From positions 248,001 to 312,000 of the forward strand of contig CAWDXO010000009.1 in assembly GCA_963806335.1 (NCBI GenBank): a stretch of 64,000 nucleotides of DNA, read 5' to 3'. Origin of the DNA: Palsa-504 sp963806335. Its GTDB lineage: Bacteria; Actinomycetota; Actinomycetes; Streptosporangiales; Streptosporangiaceae. The notes beneath the pieces are model-generated. The model did not search any database. It worked only from the letters and a program-made list of their open reading frames with translations, and was not told where the DNA came from. The translations under genes and the position numbers were made by a program. How positions within the stretch are numbered: the stretch's first letter is position 1; each line of letters starts with the position of its first letter. Below, in pieces: positions 50,556-57,869 of this stretch.

Positions 50556-51385
50556 CCACGATCGCTGCGCCGGCCGGCCTGCACAGCGCGGGCGAACCCG
50601 GCTGGCGGACCCGGTTCGGCTGGGCGGTGACCGACACGCTCACCATCACCCGGCGCAACCTGCTGGTCTGGATGCGCGTCCCCGCCTACCTCATGTTCAC
50701 CGTGATCCAGCCGGTGATGTTCGTCCTGCTATTCCGTTTCGTCTTCGGCGGCGCGATCCCGGTCAATGTCCCCGGCGGCTACGTCAACTTCCTGATACCA
50801 GGGATCATCGCGCAGACGGCGGCGTTCGCCACGTTCGGCACGGCCATCGCGCTGGCCCAGGAACTGAAGAAGGGCGTGATCGACCGGCTGCGGTCGATGC
50901 CGATGGCACGCTCGGCGGTGCTAGCCGGCCGTCTGGTGGCCGATACGGGGCGGATGCTCGTGACGATCCTGATCATCGTCGCGGTGGGATACGCGGTCGG
51001 TTTCCGGTTCATGAACGGCGTCGTGCCCGCCATCGGCATGATCTTGCTCGCGACCGTGTTCGGCGTGGCGATCTGCTGCATCTCTGCCTATACGGGCCTG
51101 GCCATCGGCGACGAGGAGTCGGTGCAGGCGTTCGGGCTGATCTGGCTGTTCCCGCTCACGTTCCTGTCCTCGGCCTTCGTGCCGATCGCGACGATGCCGG
51201 GCTGGCTGCAGGCCTTTGCTTACCACAACCCGGTCACCTACGTCGTCAATGCCATGCGCGCGCTGGCCCTCGGCGGTCCGGGCGGCGCGCTTGAACCGAA
51301 CCTGTGGCAGAGCCTGATCTGGATAACCGGGATCTTCGTGGTGTTCCTGCCGCTCGCGGTGCGGGCCTACAAGCGGGCCAGCTAG
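50552..51385 (+). CDS. DrrB-like ABC-2 permease
   Basis: A 277-residue permease with six hydrophobic segments. TDTLTITRRNLLVWMRVPAY leads into TM1. The conserved GIIAQTAAFATFGTAIALAQ, then ELKKGVIDRLRSMPMARSAV, and LTFLSSAFVPIATMPGWLQA are the ABC-2 family signatures of the DrrB group. It pairs with the ATPase encoded immediately upstream to form a complete exporter. Substrate unknown; no biosynthetic genes are adjacent. Confidence 0.94.
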   Translation: MTTIAAPAGLHSAGEPGWRTRFGWAVTDTLTITRRNLLVWMRVPAYLMFTVIQPVMFVLLFRFVFGGAIPVNVPGGYVNFLIPGIIAQTAAFATFGTAIALAQELKKGVIDRLRSMPMARSAVLAGRLVADTGRMLVTILIIVAVGYAVGFRFMNGVVPAIGMILLATVFGVAICCISAYTGLAIGDEESVQAFGLIWLFPLTFLSSAFVPIATMPGWLQAFAYHNPVTYVVNAMRALALGGPGGALEPNLWQSLIWITGIFVVFLPLAVRAYKRAS

Positions 51386-51558
51386 TGCCACCGGGTTTCA
51401 TGGATTAGACAGCCGCGCGGCCGTTTCACCCCGGACGGACTCGGGCAGAGCAGTAACCGGACCTGCGGCAGCAAAGCGGCTGTGCGTGCCGGGCAGGCCG
51501 GGAGTGAGCCTGGTGCGCTTTGGTCTTGCACCGGAACAGGCGATCCCAGGAGGCTGCC

Positions 51559-51921
51559 ATGATCAATCCTGATGAGTCCCGCCACGTCGAGATCAAAGAC
51601 GGTGATCAACCGGTCGCAGCCGCCGACGTGACGACGGCCGCGGGAGCCGAGGGCACGGCCCGCGCCTCGCTGCACGCGGCGCCCGGGCACGTCGCTCCGG
51701 GCCGCCGGGCGAGCCTGGTCGATGCGGTCATGGACCTGCCGGAGGTCCAGGCGAGCACGCGGCTGGAGGCCACGGTCCCGCTCGGCGACGGTGAGTCGCT
51801 CGACCGCCTGCGGGAGCGGACCGAGGATTCCGTCACCCGCCCGGCCGGCTCGACCGCCCTGCTCGACGCGAACATCCCGCCGACGGACCAGCGGGGAACC
51901 GTCCAGGAGCCCGGCGGCTAG
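51559..51921 (+). CDS. Small hypothetical protein
   Basis: A 120-residue polar protein with no membrane segment and no family I recognise. It begins MINPDESRHVEIKDGDQPVA and contains SLVDAVMDLPEVQASTRLEA and ESLDRLRERTEDSVTRPAGS. A good AGGAGG site lies six bases before the ATG, codon third positions are almost all G or C, and a perfect palindrome overlaps the stop. These support a real gene. It follows the exporter by about 170 bp in the same direction. Confidence 0.65.
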   Translation: MINPDESRHVEIKDGDQPVAAADVTTAAGAEGTARASLHAAPGHVAPGRRASLVDAVMDLPEVQASTRLEATVPLGDGESLDRLRERTEDSVTRPAGSTALLDANIPPTDQRGTVQEPGG

Positions 51922-51929
51922 CCGCCGGG
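51910..51929. terminator. Perfect 20-bp palindrome over the stop codon of the small gene
   Basis: CCCGGCGGCT followed by its reverse complement AGCCGCCGGG. The TAG stop of the preceding gene is at its centre-left. A related GGCGGCTAGCGGCC follows at 51944, so the region can form more than one 3' hairpin. Confidence 0.6.
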
Positions 51930-52158
51930 CGGCTCAGCAGCCAGGCGGCTAGCGGCCGATGGCTCAGGAGCCGGGCGCCGACTTGGGAGCCGGCGGGGCT
52001 GGCTAGCGCGCGACGGCCTTGGCTCGCGATGATGTCACACACGGTAATCATGACGATGCGCTTACGGCGGGCGCGCGGCTCCGCCGCGCACCGGCCCCGG
52101 GCGGAACAATCGTCACATCCCGTGTGGCTCCGGACACGTGGGGCAACTGAGACTCATG

Positions 52159-52170
52159 TTACTGCGGTAA
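52159..52170. promoter_or_regulatory. Imperfect palindrome upstream of the TraG-like module
   Basis: TTACTGCGGTAA, with TTAC/GTAA half-sites, 15 bp before the first ATG of the three-gene module. Its position suits an operator or a site for the first gene product. This is a single occurrence, so the call is weak. Confidence 0.3.
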
Positions 52171-52184
52171 AACCTGGGGACATC

Positions 52185-52919
52185 ATGGCGGTGCGGGCAC
52201 ATAACACCATTCCCTCGGCCAGGCCGGCCCGGCGCGCTGGTACCGGCGCGGTCCGGCTCAGCCAGCGGGATATCGACGGACTGCTGCTGGCCGGGGAGCA
52301 CTACGGCGCGCCGTTCGATCTGCTGGCCGCCGCGCTGCGGGTTCAGCCGGAACGGCTGCCGTCGATCGCGGCCCGGTGGCGCCGCGTCGGGTACGTCGCT
52401 ACCGGCCGGCTCGGGCCGGGGCCGGGATGGTGCTGGCTGACGCGGGACGGGATGACCGCCACCGGACTGGGGTTCCCCGCGACCCAGCCGGCGCTGGCCC
52501 GGCTGGCGCATATCCGCGCCGTCCTGGCCGCGCGGTTGTGGATGCAGGCTAGCCCGGCGTGGCGGGACGGGTGCCCGTGGTGGCACTCCGAGCGGCGGCT
52601 GCGCGCGGCCCGGGCGCCGCTGAGTAGCGGGCACGTGCCGGATGCGGAGATCCACTGGCCCAGCATCGAGGCGGGCACGTACGCGGGTCAGGTGTGGGCG
52701 ATCGAGGTGGAGCTGACGCCCAAGCCGGTCGCGAGGACGACCGGGATCATGACCGGGCTGCTGTCGCCGATGCGGTACGCCCAGGTGATCTACCTGACCG
52801 CCCCGGCCGCCCGCCCGGTCGTGACCCGCGCCGCGCGCGGGCTGCCCGCCGGTGAGCAGGCCCGGGTCGTGGTCCGCGAGCTGCCTGCCGCCGCGTTCGG
52901 GCCGGGGGCGGCGCTATGA
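52185..52919 (+). CDS. Winged-helix replication-relaxation-like protein
   Basis: A 244-residue protein. Residues 20-95 look like a winged helix: VRLSQRDIDGLLLAGEHYGA, FDLLAAALRVQPERLPSIAA, RWRRVGYVATGRLGPGPGWC, WLTRDGMTATGL. The C-terminal part has HVPDAEIHWPSIEAGTYAGQ, then VWAIEVELTPKPVARTTGIM, a pattern like the Replic_Relax family of actinobacterial mobile elements, in which a D...E-x-E core recalls nuclease folds. It may bind DNA or help a relaxase. The ATG follows GGGGA. Its stop overlaps the ATPase start (ATGA), which points to a joint role. Confidence 0.55.
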   Translation: MAVRAHNTIPSARPARRAGTGAVRLSQRDIDGLLLAGEHYGAPFDLLAAALRVQPERLPSIAARWRRVGYVATGRLGPGPGWCWLTRDGMTATGLGFPATQPALARLAHIRAVLAARLWMQASPAWRDGCPWWHSERRLRAARAPLSSGHVPDAEIHWPSIEAGTYAGQVWAIEVELTPKPVARTTGIMTGLLSPMRYAQVIYLTAPAARPVVTRAARGLPAGEQARVVVRELPAAAFGPGAAL

Positions 52920-54781
52920 CGGCGTGGTCACTGATCAAGCTCACGGCATGGCTGTGGCTGGCACGTAAGGCGGTCAAGGTGACCGGGTGGCTGCTGACCG
53001 CCGCGGTCGCCGTGGCCGCGTGGCCGGTCACGGTGGTGGCGGTCGCCGGGTATGCCGCGGCTTGGCTGCGCGGCTGGCCCCCGGCCCGGCTACGCCGCGC
53101 CGCCGCCTGGGCGCTGCCGTCGACCGCGGTCTGGATCGGCGCCCAGGCGGCGTTGCTGCGGGCGTGGCGCCCGGTAGCGCTGACGCCGGCCAGCGACTGG
53201 GATCACGGCTGGCAGCAGCTCAGCTTGACCGGCGCGGCCCGCACGTTCGTGCTGGTGGCCCCGGCCGCCGTCCCGGCGGGGCTGGGGCTGGCCGCGCTGG
53301 CCTGGGCGTGGCGGATCTACGCGGTCACCACCGGGCTGAGCGGGATCACGGCCTCGGCACCGATCATCTTCGACTACCGGCAGTGGAAACGGCAGGTCCG
53401 CACGGCCCGGGACCTGACCGACGCGCCCGGCGCGGTCCCGCTGCTGGCCCGGGGCGGCCGGATCCCGGTCGGTGGCACTATCCGCGCGATCGGGCACCGC
53501 TGGCATCCCGTCTTCAGCCTCCCGTTTACCGCGTGTGCCCGGCACATGGTGGTGGTCGGCTCGACCGGGAGCGGGAAGACGAACCTGATGATCCGGCTGT
53601 GGGCGGGCTGGTTCGCCGCCGCGCTGGCCGCGGCCCGGGCCGGGCACGGCAAGCGCCCGCTGCTGGTCGTGCTGGACTGCAAGGGCGGACCCGACGCCCG
53701 GAGCAAGGCCAGCCGCACTCGCCGCCTGCTATACGGCGCGGGTGCCCGCCGGGTCGCGATCTGGCCCGACGAGGCCCGCCTGTCGATGTGGGACCTGCCC
53801 CCGGCCGACCTGGCCGTGCTGCTCTACCAGATGATCGACAGCGGCACCGGCGCCGCCGCGTACTACGCCGACGTGATGCAGGCCGTCCTGACCCTGGCCG
53901 TCACCGCCCCGGGCGGTCCGCCGCTGACCACCGCCGGGTTCCTGGACCGGCTGGACGCCCGCTGGCTGACCGCCGCCTGGGATCCCGCCCGCTATCCCGG
54001 GCAGGCGGCCTGGGTCCGGGCCGCGGTCAGGCACCTGCCCGATATCCAGCTCCGGTACGCCACCCTGCTCGGCCGCCTCGGCCCGGCGCTGGACGGCCCG
54101 GGCACCCTGGCCGACGCCGATGCCTGGTACTTCATCCTGGAAGGCACCCGGGAACCCTCCGTCGCCGAGGCCCAGGCCATGGCGCTGACCGAGCTGGCCG
54201 CGTACGCCGCCACGGACCTGGCGGGCGAGCCGCGGGCCATGCTGCTGGCCGCCGATGATTACTCCGCGGTGTCCGGCCGGGTGCCGCTGTCGAACCTGTA
54301 CGAGCGCGGCCGGTCCCTCGGCATCGGGGTGCAGGTCTCGGCCCAGTCCTGGCAGGGCCTGGGCGCAAGCGAGGACGAGCGGTACCGGATCGCGGCCACC
54401 GCCGACGGCGGCATCTGGGTCATGCGCACCCCCTACCCCGACCCGCTGGCGGCGCTGGCGGGGAACCGGCGGGTGCTGGAGACGGCGCACAAGCTGATCG
54501 GCAACGCCTGGGGAGACGAGGGCACCACCCGCGAGCAGCGGGCCCGGATCGCCGACTCCGACCTCATCCGCCGTCTGGAGGTCGGGCAGGTTTGCTACAT
54601 CCACCAGGGCGCCGCCACCTTCATCCAGGTCGCCCGGCCCAAGCCGTCCCCGCTCACCCTGCTGCCCGCGGCCGACCAGCCGGCGACCCGGGTTCCCGTC
54701 CCCCGCCACGAACCCGCGACCCCGGTCACGCCGGTCCCGGCCAGCCTCGATGACGTCTTCGGACCCGGAACCGCCCGATGA
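52916..54781 (+). CDS. TraG/VirD4/FtsK-like membrane-anchored DNA-transfer ATPase
   Basis: A 621-residue P-loop ATPase. Two or three N-terminal membrane segments (VTGWLLTAAVAVAAWPVTVV; TFVLVAPAAVPAGLGLAALA) anchor it. Walker A is VVVGSTGSGKTNLM near residues 212-225, Walker B is likely LLVVLDCKGGPD near 250 or AMLLAADDYSAVSG near 443, and the sensor-like SAQSWQGLG is near 481. The domain order fits VirD4-type coupling proteins of actinobacterial integrative elements. It overlaps both neighbours by ATGA, so the three are translated as a unit. No relaxase, integrase or pilus gene is in the window. Confidence 0.8.
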   Translation: MTAWSLIKLTAWLWLARKAVKVTGWLLTAAVAVAAWPVTVVAVAGYAAAWLRGWPPARLRRAAAWALPSTAVWIGAQAALLRAWRPVALTPASDWDHGWQQLSLTGAARTFVLVAPAAVPAGLGLAALAWAWRIYAVTTGLSGITASAPIIFDYRQWKRQVRTARDLTDAPGAVPLLARGGRIPVGGTIRAIGHRWHPVFSLPFTACARHMVVVGSTGSGKTNLMIRLWAGWFAAALAAARAGHGKRPLLVVLDCKGGPDARSKASRTRRLLYGAGARRVAIWPDEARLSMWDLPPADLAVLLYQMIDSGTGAAAYYADVMQAVLTLAVTAPGGPPLTTAGFLDRLDARWLTAAWDPARYPGQAAWVRAAVRHLPDIQLRYATLLGRLGPALDGPGTLADADAWYFILEGTREPSVAEAQAMALTELAAYAATDLAGEPRAMLLAADDYSAVSGRVPLSNLYERGRSLGIGVQVSAQSWQGLGASEDERYRIAATADGGIWVMRTPYPDPLAALAGNRRVLETAHKLIGNAWGDEGTTREQRARIADSDLIRRLEVGQVCYIHQGAATFIQVARPKPSPLTLLPAADQPATRVPVPRHEPATPVTPVPASLDDVFGPGTAR

Positions 54782-55293
54782 GCGTCAATCCGTTCGACGC
54801 GCTTGGCCTGCCCGCGCGCCCCGACCTGACCGATGAGCAGGTTCGCGCCGCCTGGCGCGCCATCGCCGCCGCCACCCATCCCGACCGCGCCGACGGCGGG
54901 GACCTGGCCCGGTACGCCGCCGCCTCGGCCGCCTACGCCGAGCTGCGTACCCCGTGGAGCCGCAGCGAGGCCTACGCCGACCTGACCGGGCAGGCTGGCC
55001 CGGCAAGCACCGAGGCCGAGCCGGTCACCGTGCCGCTGCCCGCGATCCCGGCCGAAGCGCTGCCGTCCGCCCCGCCCTGGGCGCCGCTCATCGCGCTGCG
55101 GAAGCTCCCGGCCCGGATTCGCCGCGGCCGCCCGCTGCGCCTGGCCATCCGCGCCGTCCTCGCCGCCGCGCTGTCGCTGGCGGTGCTGCGGCTGATCCCC
55201 GGCATGGCCGCAGCCCTCGCCGACATCACCGGGCTGATCACCTGGTTCGTGCTGACCGGCCGCCGGGACCTGGCCGCACCGCCGGAACGGTGA
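54778..55293 (+). CDS. Membrane-anchored J-domain protein
   Basis: A 171-residue protein. The N-terminal J domain spans residues 3-65: FDALGLPARPDLTDEQVRAA, WRAIAAATHPDRADGGDLAR, with the invariant HPD at about 39-41. The C-terminal half has basic residues and one or two hydrophobic segments (AIRAVLAAALSLAVLRLIPG; ALADITGLITWFVLTG). J domains recruit and stimulate DnaK; here the partner complex is presumably the ATPase encoded upstream, with which its start overlaps. A dedicated co-chaperone for a DNA-transfer machine is an inference. Confidence 0.78.
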   Translation: MSVNPFDALGLPARPDLTDEQVRAAWRAIAAATHPDRADGGDLARYAAASAAYAELRTPWSRSEAYADLTGQAGPASTEAEPVTVPLPAIPAEALPSAPPWAPLIALRKLPARIRRGRPLRLAIRAVLAAALSLAVLRLIPGMAAALADITGLITWFVLTGRRDLAAPPER

Positions 55294-55321
55294 ACGGGCC
55301 AGTGCCCACGTCAGGCACCCG

Positions 55322-55765
55322 CTAGCCGGACGTCCCGAAGTACCAGCCCCACGGCCAGTTCCCGAAGCCTGATGAGTCCGGCTGGTTCACCCGGCCAGAT
55401 GGGTCGCGGCCGCCCAGGCGCGGACGGGTGGGGTGGGGATTGGGGAGATCAGCGGCTGGCAACGGCGAGGCCTGCGGCGTCGTCACCACGGCCTCCTGGG
55501 GCGGGGCCTGGTAGCTCTGGGCCGGGGCGGTCCGGTGAGCCGACGGCCTCGCGGAGGGTGACGCGGTCGACGCTGCCGGTGCGGAAGGGGCCGGACGGGC
55601 GGGGACGGGCGACGAGGGCACCGCGGAGCGTGCGGCGGCGCCCCGAACGGCCGCGCTCGTCGCGGCAGGCCCGCTCAGCGTGACCGCCAGCGCGATCGCG
55701 ACTGCGGCGGCCGCGAGCACCCCGCCGGCCGCGGCAGCGCCCGAACGGAAGCTCATCTCCTCCAT
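55322..55765 (-). CDS. Secreted or membrane-anchored Pro/Ala/Ser-rich hypothetical protein
   Basis: About 147 residues. MSFRSGAAAAGGVLAAAAVA, then IALAVTLSGPAATSAA, is a signal peptide or single membrane anchor. The rest is Pro/Ala/Ser-rich (VPARPAPSAPAASTASPSAR), ending PDSSGFGNWPWGWYFGTSG with clustered aromatics. Low-complexity extracellular proteins of this kind are common in actinomycetes. The start is uncertain (ATG 55765 or 55756, or further upstream). Its stop is 28 bp from the end of the convergent J-domain gene. Confidence 0.55.
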   Translation of the reverse strand: MEEMSFRSGAAAAGGVLAAAAVAIALAVTLSGPAATSAAVRGAAARSAVPSSPVPARPAPSAPAASTASPSARPSAHRTAPAQSYQAPPQEAVVTTPQASPLPAADLPNPHPTRPRLGGRDPSGRVNQPDSSGFGNWPWGWYFGTSG

Positions 55766-55871
55766 GCGGGCATAAATCGTGCTTCTGAGCGTCACGAGAT
55801 AGCACGATACAAGGGGATCAGCCGGTTCGGACGCAGGCTCGCGAAGACAGGCCAGCCGGACCGTGGCCGGC

Positions 55872-56243
55872 TCAGCTGAGCACGGCGTCCCCGCAGTGAT
55901 TACCCGCGATCGGCCGGACCTCGATGGTGCCATACCAAGCCGTCGGGTGCTTGGACGCCACCTCGATCGCCTCGTCCAGATCGGCGCAATCGATCACGTC
56001 GTATCCGGCGATCTGTTCCTTGGTCTCGGCGAACGGCCCGTCGCTGACCAGCAGGTCGCGGTCCCGGACCTGGACGGTGGTGGCGTCGCTGACGTACCTC
56101 AGCCGGTCACCGTGCAAGAGCACGCCCCGGCCCTCCATCTCCGCCAGCCAGGATTCGATCGACGGGGCGTCCCCCTGCCGGTCCTCGGTTCGGCGGGCCC
56201 GCTCGGCGGACTCATCTATGCAGTGAATCAGCATGTATTTCAC
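55872..56243 (-). CDS. YCII-related (DGPF-domain) protein
   Basis: A 123-residue ferredoxin-like protein. It starts KYMLIHCIDESAERARR, has LLHGDRLRYVSDATTVQVRD near 42, then LLVSDGPFAETKEQIAGYDV with the DGPF motif at about 68-71, and DLDEAIEVASKHPTAWYGTI EVRP. The GTG start is supported by GAGGAGG. Such proteins are often paired with ECF sigma factors of the ECF41/42 type. Here a SigK/RskA pair lies 100 bp beyond, but on family grounds it is a different sigma group, so the link is uncertain. Enzymatic activity is not established. Confidence 0.85.
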   Translation of the reverse strand: MKYMLIHCIDESAERARRTEDRQGDAPSIESWLAEMEGRGVLLHGDRLRYVSDATTVQVRDRDLLVSDGPFAETKEQIAGYDVIDCADLDEAIEVASKHPTAWYGTIEVRPIAGNHCGDAVLS

Positions 56244-56343
56244 CGGCTGCCTCCTCAGGCTCGGACCTTAATGTCTGCCCGTTACCCCGACAACGAACGG
56301 CGTGGGGCCGGATGGACAGCCCGGTTGGACCGGAGCGACCGCG

Positions 56344-57132
56344 CTAGAGCACGACGTCGAGCATCATCGGGGCGGTGGGGCGGTTGCTGCCGCCCGCCGG
56401 CTCGGCGGTAAGGGCGAGGTGGTCACCCGAGCGCAGCCCGGACGCGATCACCGGACCGGTCATCTGGTTACTGCCCGGCTGGAGCATGGCCACCGCCCGG
56501 TCGCCGTCCGGGCCGATCAGCCATAGTTCGTAGCCGCGGGCGGGAGGCAGTGGGCGCAGCCCGGCGGCGGTGAACACCAGCGCGTGCCTGGCGTGCGACA
56601 TCACGATCGTGGCCGTTCCGCCGCCTGCCACCGTCCCGGTCATCATGACGGCGTCCTGCGCGGTCAGCACGGCTGCTATCTGCTGGCTGCTGACCTGAGC
56701 CTGGTTGAGCTGCTGCCGCATGGTGCCGCTGCTGACCCCGAACACCACCGCGGCACCGAGCACGACCACGGCGGCCACGGCGCCCGCCGCCATCGCCAGG
56801 CGGACCCGCCAGCCGCGTCCGGCCAGCGAGCGGAGCCGGGCTCCCGGACGGGCGAGGGCGGCCCCGGCCGGGCGGGCCCGGGGTTCGGCGTCACCGGTCG
56901 CGGGCGGCTGCTGCCTGGTCATGGCCGCCGCCGTCATCACCCGCTCCTTCAGGCCCGGCGGCGGCGTCACCGCGGTGGCACCAGCCAGCCGGGCGGTGGC
57001 CTCGTGCAGGCTGGCGATCTCCTGCGCGCACTCCTCACACCGGGCCAGGTGCGCCTCGAACCGGGCACGATCCGGTTCGGAGATCGCGTCCATCGCATAC
57101 GCCCCGGCGAGGGTGTGCGCTTCCCGTTTCAT
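56344..57132 (-). CDS. rskA: Anti-sigma factor, RskA family
   Basis: A 262-residue membrane anti-sigma factor. The cytoplasmic zinc-finger anti-sigma domain is at the N-terminus: THTLAGAYAMDAISEPDRARF EAHLARCEECAQEIASL with the HxxxCxxC motif near residues 29-36. One membrane helix follows (LAMAAGAVAAVVVLGAAVVF, about 112-131). The extracellular RskA domain has VMMTGTVAGGGTATIVMSHA and GYELWLIGPDGDRAVAML. It shares one base with the sigma gene stop (TGATG). In the family, regulated proteolysis of RskA frees SigK. Confidence 0.93.
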   Translation of the reverse strand: MKREAHTLAGAYAMDAISEPDRARFEAHLARCEECAQEIASLHEATARLAGATAVTPPPGLKERVMTAAAMTRQQPPATGDAEPRARPAGAALARPGARLRSLAGRGWRVRLAMAAGAVAAVVVLGAAVVFGVSSGTMRQQLNQAQVSSQQIAAVLTAQDAVMMTGTVAGGGTATIVMSHARHALVFTAAGLRPLPPARGYELWLIGPDGDRAVAMLQPGSNQMTGPVIASGLRSGDHLALTAEPAGGSNRPTAPMMLDVVL

Positions 57133-57638
57133 CAGGCCACCCCCAGGCAGTCCCGTAGCCGGATCAGCGCGTCGCGCATTCTGGTCTTGATCGTCCCCGT
57201 CGGCACGCCTAGAAGGCTGGCGACCTGGCCGTAGGTGTAGCCGCCGTAGTAGGCCAGGGTGACGGACTCGCGCTGCAGTTCGGTGAGAGAGCCCAGGCAG
57301 CGCCGGACCCGCTCGCGCTCAAGGATGGACTCGACGGCCTCGGCCACCTCGTCATAGGGAATATCGGCCGTCGCGACGCGGAGTTCGCGTTCCGACTCCT
57401 TCTGCACCGACCGGACCCGGTCCACGGCCCGGCGATGGGCCAGCGTCATCACCCAGGCCATCGCGCTGCCTCGGTCGGCATCGAACTTGGCCGCGTGCCG
57501 CCAGACCTCGAGCAGGACGTCCTGGGTGACCTCCTCGGACTGAGCCGGGTCCCGGATGACCCGCCTGACGATGCCGAAGACCGACGAGGCGACCTGCTCG
57601 TAGACGACGTCGAACGCCACCGCGTCCCCGCGGGCCAC
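57132..57638 (-). CDS. sigK: ECF RNA polymerase sigma factor, SigK-like
   Basis: At least 168 residues. Region 2 reads GDAVAFDVVYEQVASSVFGI and DPAQSEEVTQDVLLEVWRHA, and AMAWVMTLAHRRAVDRVRS completes it. Region 4 reads LTELQRESVTLAYYGGYTYG then QVASLLGVPTGTIKTRMRDA. The only start codon in this frame is GTG 57638, but family-like sequence (DSRGELGEQIRLVARGD) continues upstream without one. GTG 57733 (MTEYLPGG) lies in another frame across a GGGGGG/CCCCC run near 57700-57715, so the true gene may begin there with a one-base error. It is coupled to rskA and divergent from the sulfite-oxidase-like gene. Confidence 0.88.
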   Translation of the reverse strand: MARGDAVAFDVVYEQVASSVFGIVRRVIRDPAQSEEVTQDVLLEVWRHAAKFDADRGSAMAWVMTLAHRRAVDRVRSVQKESERELRVATADIPYDEVAEAVESILERERVRRCLGSLTELQRESVTLAYYGGYTYGQVASLLGVPTGTIKTRMRDALIRLRDCLGVA

Positions 57639-57869
57639 CAGCCGGATCTGTTCGCCGAGCTCGCCGCGGGAGTCCGGCGGGATGGCTTTCCCCCGGTCGC
57701 GGGGGCCGGCCCCCCGGGCAGATACTCGGTCACGACTGTTATTCGTAGCAGTAGCGGCTAGGGTTTGCCGCCTGGGGGTGATCGGGGCAATCCCCGGCCC
57801 TTTCGGCTACGAATTATTCCTGGGCCCGGCAAACCCGCGCCATCTCCGCACCGAATAAAGGACATGACG

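Noticed and set aside
52185..55293. Calling the module a complete integrative conjugative element
   Set aside because: No integrase, relaxase, replication initiator, attachment repeats or tRNA border can be seen in the window.
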